Source: Terrimonas sp. (GTDB lineage: Bacteria; Bacteroidota; Bacteroidia; Chitinophagales; Chitinophagaceae). Taken from it: a stretch of 64,000 bases of DNA. Location of the stretch: contig WGMO01000008.1 of assembly GCA_016125075.1 (NCBI GenBank), positions 1 through 64,000 on the forward strand. The letters are read 5' to 3'. Under the pieces are notes generated by a model that worked only from the letters and a program-made list of their open reading frames with translations, was not told where the DNA came from and ran no database searches. Shown here piece after piece: positions 30,064 to 39,763 of the stretch; position 1 is the stretch's first letter; every line of letters begins with the position of its first letter. A program made the translations under genes and the position numbers.

Positions 30064-31869
30064 TTAATAATCCAGTTCCAGACCCAGCTTATCTTTTAAC
30101 TCTTTTACCAATGGATATTCTTTAGCCATTTCAATAAACTGGTCCCGGATGGAAGGAGGTGCTTCCACTTTGGGTCTTAGTTCAGGTTTATCTTCCAGCA
30201 GAATGGAAAACTGCAAAGACCGGTTTTTCAGTTTTTCCTGGAGGAATTCACTGGCCCTGATCCTTTCTTTTTCTAAAAATTTTTGCTCCAGGCTGTTGGC
30301 GGTTACGGCTTCAAAACTGTTCTTGTCAAGTATTCTCAATATAGCCAATTCAAAGCTTTGTGCAGCGGAGTTCTTTTCCTTCTTAAGTTGTTTCACAAAA
30401 TCATTCCAGCAGGCAATGAGTTGGGCTTCCACCAGGGGCTCTTCAGAGGATGCTGCCGGGTCCGTAACAGCTCCTTTTACCTGGTTACGGATCTTATTGA
30501 GCGCCGTCAGTTTTCCTTTTCCGTTCACCGGTATGGTCTCTTGCTTGGAGGGCATGACCGTCTTTGTTTCCGGTTTTTGGGTTTCAAGTATCAGTTTTGC
30601 CGATGGGGCCGCCGTTTCGGGGCTTGCGGCTTGCTGAGGGTTGGAAGGGTTCATACCGGCGGGTTGGCCGGGTTTTTTGATTTCGATGGGTTTGATCTTC
30701 CGGAAGGCAACCGGCTGCGCGGAGTCAATCAGTTTTTTTTTTGAAAGCTGGTGACCCTCAGCAACGATAGAAAGGGCCTGTTGCAGGTAGCAAAGTTTGA
30801 TAAGGGTGAGTTCAACATGGAGTTTCTTATTGCGTGCCGAACGGTAATTGATCTCTGCTTCACTGATAATGTTCAGGGCACTGATCAATACCGAAGGGGA
30901 TACTTTTTTTGCGGTTTCCCGGTACTTATCTTTAAAACTCTCCACTACCTCGAGTAATACAGCGGCTTTATCATCTTTGCAGACCAGGATATTACGGATG
31001 AACTCGGCCAGTCCGTTCAAAACGAGGTCGCCTTCAAAACCCTTGTTATTGATATCATCATATAAAAGCATGGCGCCCGAAAGGTCCTGTTGCAGCATGC
31101 AGTCCAGCAACTGGAAATAATAATCGGCGTCCAGGATATTCAGGTGCTCAAGGGTGTTTTTATAATTCACTTCACCATTGGTAAAACTGACGATCTTATC
31201 CAGGATGCTCAGGGCATCCCGCATGCAGCCTTCACTTTTTTGGGCGATGATCTGGAGGGCGGCTTTTTCCGCTTTAATGGTTTCTTTTTTACAGATCTCT
31301 TCCAGGTGCTCAACCGTATCGTTTAAAGTAATGCGTTTAAAGTCAAATATCTGGCATCGGCTAAGGATGGTCGGTAGTATCTTGTGTTTTTCCGTGGTGG
31401 CCAGGATAAAGATGGCATAGGGCGGTGGTTCTTCGAGTGTCTTCAGGAAGGCGTTGAATGCCGAGGAACTGAGCATATGCACCTCGTCGATGATATACAC
31501 TTTATACTTACCGGCCTGCGGGGCAAAACGGACCTGGTCCACCAGGGTCCGGATATCATCAACAGAATTATTGGAGGCGGCATCCAGTTCATGGATGTTC
31601 AGCGAACTGCCTTCATTAAACGAAACACAGGAATGACAGGTATTGCAGGCTTCGCCTTCCTTCGTCCTGTTTTCGCAGTTGATCGTTTTGGCCAGGATCC
31701 TGGCACAGGTGGTCTTACCCACTCCCCTTGGACCACAGAATAAAAAGGCATGTGCCAGTTGGTTATGCCTGATGGCATTCTTCAGGGTTGTAGTGATATG
31801 CGATTGACCGACAACTGTTTCAAAAAGCTGGGGTCTGTATTTTCGGGCCGATACAATGAATTTTTCCAT
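30064..31869 (-). CDS. dnaX: DNA polymerase III subunit gamma/tau
   Basis: YRPQLFETVVGQSHITTTLKNAI; GPRGVGKTTCARILAKTINC; Cys zinc-binding cluster; DEVHMLSSSAFNAFLKTLEEPP. Confidence 0.97.
   Translation of the reverse strand: MEKFIVSARKYRPQLFETVVGQSHITTTLKNAIRHNQLAHAFLFCGPRGVGKTTCARILAKTINCENRTKEGEACNTCHSCVSFNEGSSLNIHELDAASNNSVDDIRTLVDQVRFAPQAGKYKVYIIDEVHMLSSSAFNAFLKTLEEPPPYAIFILATTEKHKILPTILSRCQIFDFKRITLNDTVEHLEEICKKETIKAEKAALQIIAQKSEGCMRDALSILDKIVSFTNGEVNYKNTLEHLNILDADYYFQLLDCMLQQDLSGAMLLYDDINNKGFEGDLVLNGLAEFIRNILVCKDDKAAVLLEVVESFKDKYRETAKKVSPSVLISALNIISEAEINYRSARNKKLHVELTLIKLCYLQQALSIVAEGHQLSKKKLIDSAQPVAFRKIKPIEIKKPGQPAGMNPSNPQQAASPETAAPSAKLILETQKPETKTVMPSKQETIPVNGKGKLTALNKIRNQVKGAVTDPAASSEEPLVEAQLIACWNDFVKQLKKEKNSAAQSFELAILRILDKNSFEAVTANSLEQKFLEKERIRASEFLQEKLKNRSLQFSILLEDKPELRPKVEAPPSIRDQFIEMAKEYPLVKELKDKLGLELDY
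30733..30742 (-). other. dnaX: A10 slippery homopolymer inside dnaX (candidate gamma/tau slippage site)
   Basis: Coding strand TCA AAA AAA AAA CTG ATT GAC (codons 376-382). +1 A gives ACT GAT TGA; -1 A gives AAC TGA. Confidence 0.7.
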
Positions 31870-31944
31870 TTTTCACATTCCTTGCTGTATCAACGAATTT
31901 CGGATTTTAAAACCGGAATCCGCTATTTGATTTCGATTTTTCGT

Positions 31945-33108
31945 CTATAAGATGGGATGGGGTTTAAATTCTTTCGTCCGGTCGAAAAGATACCGGTAGG
32001 TGATCAGTTTGCGGCTCCGGAAGGTATCGCCGAAATTTTCTGCCACATTGATCATTTTCGGGTTAAACTCGCCGATCCACAGCAGTTCATATCTGGTATA
32101 CCGGTTCATGGGCTGGACCACCAATGCCGCTTCATTGATCATAAAGGCATCCACGCCGGTTCCCTGGAATTCGGGCACCACGCCAAATACAAGACCGGTG
32201 AAACTCCTGTTGGGGATCATTTTTTTGTACCAGAGGAATTTGAGTTTATGCCAGAGATCAAATTTTCCGTTCAGGTATTTGAACCACTGGTTCAGGTCAG
32301 GGATATTGGTGAAAATAGCAACAGGATCCTGGTGATAATAGACAAACCAGACAATTTTCTCATCCATCACCGGCTTCATTTTCCGGAACATCATCAGTAC
32401 CTGTTCTTTTCTGAGTTCCTTCAGCCCCCCATGACCTGCCCAGGCCTTGTTATACACGGTCGTGAAATCGGCCGCGTATTTTTCCAACTGGTTTTTTTTA
32501 ATGTATTCTGCCCGGTAGCCCGGGTCTTTTGAAAGCATGGCATGCCGGTCGATGATTTTCTGGCTGATCTTTCGGCGGGGGTCAAGACCAAAGCAGATCT
32601 GGTTGAAAAATTTTTTGAAACCATAATCTTCAAAGAGGTGGCGGTAATAAGGGGGGTTGTAATTTAACCCGTAAACGGGTGGGTCAAAACCTTCCACCAG
32701 TAATCCCCACCAACGGTCCCTTTCGCCAAAATTCACGGGTCCGTCCATGGCCTGCATCCCTCTTTGTAAAAGCCAGTGTTTGGCCACATCAAAAAGCATA
32801 TCAGCGGCTACCTGGTTATCGATGCAGTCAAAGAACCCGATACAGCCGACCGGAACATCATCACCCTTGTTCTTGTACTTCTTATTGGTAAAGGCCGCGA
32901 TCCTCCCGATAAGCTTTCCCTCATCATCTTTTAGGATCCATCGGCAGGCTTCTCCATGCCGGAAAGATTTGTTTTTTTTGGGGTCAAACACTTCATTGAT
33001 ATCCTTATCCAGCGGGCGGATATAGTTGGGGTTGTTCCTGTTCATTTCCACGTTGGTAAGCAAAAAATCAGCCGCCTGTTTTTTATCTTTTACTTCAATG
33101 AGTTGCAT
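31945..33108 (-). CDS. GNAT-like N-acetyltransferase-fold hypothetical protein
   Basis: WILKDDEGKLIGRIAAFTNKK; VGCIGFFDCIDNQVAADMLFDVAKHWLLQRGMQAMDGPVNFGERDRWWGLL; recognised only as a conserved Bacteroidota-type GNAT-like protein. Confidence 0.65.
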   Translation of the reverse strand: MQLIEVKDKKQAADFLLTNVEMNRNNPNYIRPLDKDINEVFDPKKNKSFRHGEACRWILKDDEGKLIGRIAAFTNKKYKNKGDDVPVGCIGFFDCIDNQVAADMLFDVAKHWLLQRGMQAMDGPVNFGERDRWWGLLVEGFDPPVYGLNYNPPYYRHLFEDYGFKKFFNQICFGLDPRRKISQKIIDRHAMLSKDPGYRAEYIKKNQLEKYAADFTTVYNKAWAGHGGLKELRKEQVLMMFRKMKPVMDEKIVWFVYYHQDPVAIFTNIPDLNQWFKYLNGKFDLWHKLKFLWYKKMIPNRSFTGLVFGVVPEFQGTGVDAFMINEAALVVQPMNRYTRYELLWIGEFNPKMINVAENFGDTFRSRKLITYRYLFDRTKEFKPHPIL

Positions 33109-33170
33109 GGGACAAATATATGGTTAAGTTCAAAAGAGGGGATTGACAGGTTTATTTTTTCATAAAATGG

Positions 33171-33240
33171 TCAATTTCGGCTATCGGGCAGAACCCGCTC
33201 TGTCTTCAGGGCAGCCCCCTGAACCGCAGGCTGAAATTGA
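33171..33240. ncRNA. Candidate structured RNA/inverted-repeat element upstream of atpD
   Basis: Outer stem TCAATTTCGGC (33171-33181) / GCTGAAATTGA (33230-33240), 11 pairs with one G-U; inner hairpins CGGG-cagaa-CCCG (33185-33197) and TTCAGGG-cagcc-CCCTGAA (33205-33223). Confidence 0.4.
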
Positions 33241-33296
33241 ACAGGAAAAGGACTGTTTCCGGGCTTTATCAACATTTTATTTTTTTGAATTCATAA

Positions 33297-33329
33297 TTGC
33301 GGATTTTTCCTGCTCCACCCTTACCTTTG
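33297..33329 (+). promoter_or_regulatory. Candidate Bacteroidota promoter for atpDC
   Basis: TACCTTTG at 33322-33329 matches TAnnTTTG -7; TTG at 33297-33299 at plausible -33 spacing (22 nt). Confidence 0.5.
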
Positions 33330-33354
33330 CGGCCTGAAAAATAACCTTCTTTAA

Positions 33355-34863
<1,509 letters not shown>

Positions 34864-34931
34864 TGATGTTTACCGTGAGGAAAAGGTCAATAGACCTGTT
34901 CACGAAAACAAAATAAAGACAACCAAGCATT

Positions 34932-35189
34932 ATGAATTTAGAGATACTGACACCCGAAAAAAAACTGTTCAGCGGCGAAGTGTTTGGGGTCCAGATGCCG
35001 GGTATCAGCGGTAGTTTTGAAGTGCTGGAAAAACACGCCCCCCTGGTCAGTGCCTTAAAGGCCGGCAGGATAAAAGTGCTGAAGGATAAGCAAAATCATC
35101 TGGCGCATTTCGACATACAGGGTGGTTTTGTGGAAGTGTTAAATAATAAAGTTACCGTACTGGTGGAAGGAGCTGTTGCGGTTGATTAA
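34932..35189 (+). CDS. atpC: F1F0 ATP synthase epsilon subunit
   Basis: MNLEILTPEKKLFSGEVFGVQMPGISGSFEVLEKHAPLVSALKAG, directly after atpD. Confidence 0.93.
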   Translation: MNLEILTPEKKLFSGEVFGVQMPGISGSFEVLEKHAPLVSALKAGRIKVLKDKQNHLAHFDIQGGFVEVLNNKVTVLVEGAVAVD

Positions 35190-35238
35190 GTTATTCCGAT
35201 GAAAACCGGAATAGTCCATCATTAATGAAAAGACTTCG

Positions 35239-35267
35239 TCCCCTCAGGATCTGAGGGGACTTTTTTT
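35239..35267. terminator. Intrinsic terminator after atpC
   Basis: GTCCCCTCAG-AT-CTGAGGGGAC type perfect hairpin followed by T7. Confidence 0.85.
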
Positions 35268-35283
35268 GGGGTTTATTTTTTCT

Positions 35284-35835
35284 TTAATTAAGCTGGGGGT
35301 CAATCGGGAAATTGACCAGCATACTATAATCGCCACCCAGGTGGATCAAAGCATCTTTCCAGATTTCTTTTTCATTCCGGTGAAAGAGAAGTTTACGCGT
35401 AGCTTTAACCGTCATCCATGATTTTTCTTTCATTTCTTCCTCCAGTTGTCTTTCGCCCCAGCCGGAATATCCGATAAAAAACCTGATCTTGTTATCATTC
35501 AGCTTATTGGCCTGTAACAATTCAATCAGTTTTTCAAACTGACCGCCCCAGAACACACCTTTCATCACTTCAAAGCCACCGGGAATATCATCGGGGTACT
35601 GGTGCAGGAAATGTATGGTATCGGTTTGCACCGGCCCTCCATAGTAAACCGGTAGGGTTTTCCCATCGATGCCCGGCACCAGTTTATCCAGCGTGGTATC
35701 GTATTTTTTATTGATCACAAAACCCAGGCTGCCTGCTGCCTGGTGTTCACACAACAACACGACGGTGCGCATAAAATGCGGGTCCTGCAAAAATGGATCG
35801 GAGATCAGTAATATGCCCGGAGCAGGCTCAATCAT
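35284..35835 (-). CDS. YqgE/AlgH family protein
   Basis: PAPGILLISDPFLQDPHFMRTVVLLCEHQAAGSLGFVINK; FIGYSGWGERQLEEE. Confidence 0.93.
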   Translation of the reverse strand: MIEPAPGILLISDPFLQDPHFMRTVVLLCEHQAAGSLGFVINKKYDTTLDKLVPGIDGKTLPVYYGGPVQTDTIHFLHQYPDDIPGGFEVMKGVFWGGQFEKLIELLQANKLNDNKIRFFIGYSGWGERQLEEEMKEKSWMTVKATRKLLFHRNEKEIWKDALIHLGGDYSMLVNFPIDPQLN

Positions 35836-35987
35836 ACTTCAATTTAATATCAAATTTTTATTTATCCTGTCGTTGTTGAAAATTTCTGTATTTTTCTTGC
35901 CATATTCTTGATGGATTCTCTAAACCTCTGTTAAAAATCATGATAAAGGGCATTGTTCCTTTTCCGGCACCCGGCGCCTGTTTACTT

Positions 35988-36011
35988 TTGCAGGGTTTCA
36001 GTTTCCTGCAA
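35988..36011. promoter_or_regulatory. Inverted repeat overlapping candidate -7 element of the histidine kinase gene
   Basis: TTGCAGG-N10-CCTGCAA overlapping TACTTTTG (35983-35990). Confidence 0.45.
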
Positions 36012-36042
36012 TAATAATATATTGCTGTACTAAAGATTCATC

Positions 36043-37368
36043 GTGAAAAAAACTTTTCCCATAATTGTCATACTGATTTCTATTTCACTGATTGGGATCA
36101 TCCTGATCCAGCTTTCGTGGATAAAAAGTATGACGATCTCAAAGGAGGACCAGCTGGATAACCAGTTGAATGCCGCCACGAGGATGGTGGGAGAGGAACT
36201 GGCCATGTATAAAAGCAATAATTACAATAACCCCGTTTTCAAAGATAATTTCTCCCTCGATTTATTAAAACCTACCACCATTGGTCACCGCTTCAAAACT
36301 GCTGAGATCAATGAAAAAATCAGTAAGGCTTTTGAATTGAACGGGATGAAAGATACGAGGTTCGAGTTTGGGCTGGCCACTACCACTTCGCTGGGAGATG
36401 CCTATATAGAAAGGCAGACACCGGGATTTGAAAAACTCAGTTATGATTCTTCGCATTGTATAAAGGCCATTTTCCCCATTGTGGCGCCCGGGGGTAGTTT
36501 TTTGGAAAATCTTTCACCCGATGAAATCCTGATTGTTGCCATTCCCAATATCAAAACGGTTGTCTTTAAGCAGTTGCGGTGGAAGATCGGGACGGCCATT
36601 CTCTTCACCATCATTATATTCGCGGCTTTCTTCCTAACGGTGAATACCATGTTGCGGCAGAAAAAACTCAGTGAGATCAAGAATGACTTCATTAACAATA
36701 TGACCCATGAATTCAAAACGCCGTTGGCCACCATCTCCCTGGCGGTGGATGCGTTGAAGAATGAAAAAGTCATGACCGATAAGACCCGTATGTCTTATTT
36801 CAGCGGGATCATCAAGGAAGAAAACAAAAGGATGCACCGGCAGGTGGAAACCATTCTTAAAGCTGCCCTGATGGAGAAACAGGAAGTGGAACTGATGCTC
36901 AAACCGGTGAACGCCCACCAGGTAATTACAGAGATCGCCGATAATTTTAAACTGCAGCTTGAAGAAAAAGCCGGTTCATTTGAAATTTCGCTGCAGGCAG
37001 AAAATGACCTGATCAATGCCGACGAGGTCCATTTTCCCAATCTCATCAATAACCTGATTGATAATGCCGTGAAATATGCGAAAGACAATATTCCCCCGCT
37101 GATCAGGATCAGCACCAGTTCCGACAAAAAAAAACTGTTTATTGTGATTGAGGACAATGGCATCGGGATGAGTAAGGAAACCGTCAAAAGGATATTTGAA
37201 AAGTTTTACCGGGCGCATACCGGCAACCTGCATAATGTAAAGGGATTTGGTCTTGGCCTCAGTTATGTAAAAACAATGGTGGAGGCCCATGGCGGAACCA
37301 TCAAAGCAGACAGCATGATCGGGAAAGGTAGTGTCTTTTCTCTCTCTTTTCCCCTGGCTAAAACCTAG
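36043..37368 (+). CDS. Membrane sensor histidine kinase (orphan in this window)
   Basis: Two TM segments; NNMTHEFKTPLATISLAVDAL H-box; NLIDNAVKYAKDN; GFGLGLSYVKTMVEAHGG. Confidence 0.93.
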   Translation: MKKTFPIIVILISISLIGIILIQLSWIKSMTISKEDQLDNQLNAATRMVGEELAMYKSNNYNNPVFKDNFSLDLLKPTTIGHRFKTAEINEKISKAFELNGMKDTRFEFGLATTTSLGDAYIERQTPGFEKLSYDSSHCIKAIFPIVAPGGSFLENLSPDEILIVAIPNIKTVVFKQLRWKIGTAILFTIIIFAAFFLTVNTMLRQKKLSEIKNDFINNMTHEFKTPLATISLAVDALKNEKVMTDKTRMSYFSGIIKEENKRMHRQVETILKAALMEKQEVELMLKPVNAHQVITEIADNFKLQLEEKAGSFEISLQAENDLINADEVHFPNLINNLIDNAVKYAKDNIPPLIRISTSSDKKKLFIVIEDNGIGMSKETVKRIFEKFYRAHTGNLHNVKGFGLGLSYVKTMVEAHGGTIKADSMIGKGSVFSLSFPLAKT

Positions 37369-38657
37369 TCGACCCATATCAGGTTACCATCCCCGTAACT
37401 TAAAAATCTGAAATCATTTTCAAGCGCATACTGGTAGACCGTTTTCCAGGTATCCCCGATGAGGGCGGCCACCAGCAACAATAATGTTGACTGTGGCTGG
37501 TGGAAATTCGTGATGAGTATGTTGACGATTTTTGTGCGGTAACCCGGTGCCGCTATCAACTGGGTTTTCGTGATCAGTTCCTGTAAATCATGATCACGCA
37601 TCCAGCGGAGCAGGGATCCCAGGGCATCGGGTACGGGTACCCGCTTTTCTTCGAGGGCATAGGCTTCCCATTGCGAAAGCCACAGATCCTGTGGTTGGAT
37701 GGCGGGTTGTAACCAGGTTTTTACACCCAGCCAATACAGGCTTTCAAGGGTCCTGTAGGAGGTGGTGCCAACAGCAGCAATCACCTTGCCGGGATGATCG
37801 AGGATATTACTGATCGAGTTTAGCCTGATATGAATAAACTCTGCATGCATTTCATGTTCAAGCATCGTAGCCGATTTAACCGGCTTGAAGGTTCCGGCAC
37901 CCACATGCAGGGTTACAAAATCATGCCTGATGTTTTTCCGTTCAAGCGTTTCAAACACATGCCGGGTAAAATGAAGTCCGGCTGTTGGGGCAGCGACCGA
38001 TCCGTTGAAGCGGGCATAAATGGTCTGGTACCGTTCGGCATCACTGGATTCGGCAGCTCTTTTGATATAGGGGGGTAAAGGAATGGCGCCGGCTGCATGA
38101 AGGATTTCCGCAAAACTGGTCGAAGGGACATCCCAACGCAGCTCAAGAGTAAAACTATCACCTGATTTTTCACAATATGCTGCCTGCAATATTGATTCCC
38201 TTTCCCGGACCCGGATTTTTTTTTCGAGTACCTGGCCGGGTTTCCATTTGGAGGCGCCACCGATCAGGCATTTCCAGGATACCTGGTTCTCCTGCTGCAG
38301 GGCGGTGCTGATATCACCATACCGGCTATCCGGTTCGAGACAGAATATCTCCACCTGCCCACCGGTGGGTTTTTGAAAAAGGATCCTGGCTTCCACCACT
38401 TTGGTGTCATTGAAAATAAGCAACGCGTTTTCCGGTAGATGATCGGCAATATCACGGTAGACAGATGTCGATAGATTGCCTTTTTTGCAGATCAGCAGTT
38501 TTGAACGGTCTCGTTCTTCCAGCGGGTATTCGGCAATTTTTTCCTTGGGGAGCGAATAGCTAAAATCGCTTATGCGTATATGTTGGGGATGCGGCTTCAT
38601 ACAACTAACTGTTGTGGGGTATCCTGCAAATTTAATGACGTTTCGCCATGGGAACAA
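37365..38657 (-). CDS. queA: S-adenosylmethionine:tRNA ribosyltransferase-isomerase (likely start 38600)
   Basis: FSYSLPKEKIAEYPLEERDRSKLL; NDTKVVEARI; GSVAAPTAGLHFT; LHVGAGTFKPV; NILITNFHQPQSTLL. Confidence 0.95.
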   Translation of the reverse strand: MFPWRNVIKFAGYPTTVSCMKPHPQHIRISDFSYSLPKEKIAEYPLEERDRSKLLICKKGNLSTSVYRDIADHLPENALLIFNDTKVVEARILFQKPTGGQVEIFCLEPDSRYGDISTALQQENQVSWKCLIGGASKWKPGQVLEKKIRVRERESILQAAYCEKSGDSFTLELRWDVPSTSFAEILHAAGAIPLPPYIKRAAESSDAERYQTIYARFNGSVAAPTAGLHFTRHVFETLERKNIRHDFVTLHVGAGTFKPVKSATMLEHEMHAEFIHIRLNSISNILDHPGKVIAAVGTTSYRTLESLYWLGVKTWLQPAIQPQDLWLSQWEAYALEEKRVPVPDALGSLLRWMRDHDLQELITKTQLIAAPGYRTKIVNILITNFHQPQSTLLLLVAALIGDTWKTVYQYALENDFRFLSYGDGNLIWVD

Positions 38658-39099
38658 CCAGTTTTAAACCGCTCCAGGTTTCCGTTACCGCGCAAACTTT
38701 TACATCTACGAGGTCGTTTTGCAAAGCATAATGCCGGATATCGTCTTCGAGGATATCGGTAGGGATACCCGAACTTTTTTTATACCAGGATACCCATATG
38801 ACCAGGGCCCTGTTTTTTTTGATCATTGGTTTGATTTTTCTCATGGATGCCCTGAACGCCTTCTTGTCCGCTGCAAACAGATGGATCAGGTCGGGTGTTT
38901 CCTTATGCCTGGCCATTTGTGTGCTGATATCGGTTCCCAACCAGTCGGCATAGTGCTCAGGGGGGTTGATCAGCATCAGTTTCATGCTGGGGCTGATACC
39001 CAGTTTCTTCCCTAATGGGGTATTCGAATAGCCGGCTGAAGACATCTTACAAATTAATGAAACCACCTGTGAAAATTGTCTGCGTCGAGGATTATGCAC
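38632..39099 (-). CDS. DUF3052-like hypothetical protein (likely start 39045)
   Basis: SSAGYSNTPLGKKLGISPSMKLMLINPPEHYADWLG...VIWVSWYKKSSGIPTDILEDDIR. Confidence 0.7.
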   Translation of the reverse strand: MHNPRRRQFSQVVSLICKMSSAGYSNTPLGKKLGISPSMKLMLINPPEHYADWLGTDISTQMARHKETPDLIHLFAADKKAFRASMRKIKPMIKKNRALVIWVSWYKKSSGIPTDILEDDIRHYALQNDLVDVKVCAVTETWSGLKLVVPMAKRH

Positions 39100-39249
39100 A
39101 GTAGTTGATACTTATTCACCCTAATTCACAGCTAATTCACATAATTTGCTCACTAATATTTCTTCGATCTTCCAAAGTGTGCGCTCCAACTGGCTTTCAG
39201 CCATTTTTTCTTTGTGGAAAAAATAAAGAGACAAAAATTTGATTATTAA

Positions 39250-39274
39250 GTGGGAAAAAGTGTTATTTTGTGTC
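39250..39274 (+). promoter_or_regulatory. Candidate MraZ box upstream of mraZ
   Basis: GTGGG-aaaaa-GTGTT-atttt-GTGTC: three GTG direct repeats at exact 10-bp period. Confidence 0.6.
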
Positions 39275-39307
39275 AATCTTTACAAAAATTGATACAATTA
39301 CCTGATA

Positions 39308-39763
39308 ATGATAGGTTTTCTCGGCGAATTCGAGGCTACTTTAGACGCAAAGGGTCGTTTTCTTCTACCGGCAGGCTTCAAGAAGCAGCTACCGGAAGAA
39401 GAAAATAGCCGGTTTGTAATTAACAGGGGATTTGAAAGATGTTTAAGTCTGTACCCTATAAAAAACTGGGAACCGCTCTTTGCCGATATCAGTAACATCG
39501 ACGAGTTTGACGAAGAAGCCCGGCAGTTCCGGCGGTATTTTTTAAATGGGGCCACTTACGTGGAGCCGGATACAGCCGGCCGTTTGCTGGTTCCGGGAAA
39601 TTTGAAAGCATATGCAGGTCTGGACAAGAATATTGTCCTGGTATCAGCGGTAAAAAAAATAGAAATCTGGGATAGTAGTAAGTACCACCAGCTCTTTGAT
39701 TCATTATCTGCGGAAGATTACAGTAAACTGGCTAAAAAAGTGATGGGTAAGCCGAATACCTGA
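39308..39763 (+). CDS. mraZ: Transcriptional regulator MraZ
   Basis: GEFEATLDAKGRFLLPAGFKKQL; EPDTAGRLLVPGNLKAYAGLDKNIVLVSAVKKIEIWD. Confidence 0.95.
   Translation: MIGFLGEFEATLDAKGRFLLPAGFKKQLPEEENSRFVINRGFERCLSLYPIKNWEPLFADISNIDEFDEEARQFRRYFLNGATYVEPDTAGRLLVPGNLKAYAGLDKNIVLVSAVKKIEIWDSSKYHQLFDSLSAEDYSKLAKKVMGKPNT

Noticed and set aside
30149-30744. Antisense ORFs opposite dnaX
   Set aside because: Shadow of the dnaX tau region; no independent support.
31901-31922. CGGATT...AATCCG inverted repeat between the GNAT-like gene and dnaX
   Set aside because: Only 6-bp stem, no U-tract, no second copy; too weak.
33171-33240. Possibility that the upstream-atpD structure is SRP or 6S RNA
   Set aside because: The SRP conserved GGAAGCAGCC-type core is not present and the element is too short for 6S; left as unassigned.
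37126-37134. A9 run inside the histidine kinase gene with nearby off-frame stops
   Set aside because: Falls within the ATPase domain; truncation would yield a non-functional kinase, unlike the domain-boundary placement in dnaX. Probably a chance Lys-Lys-Lys run.
38216-38224. A9 run in queA coding strand
   Set aside because: No immediate stops in alternate frames seen and no known isoforms; used as a caution that A9 alone is not diagnostic.
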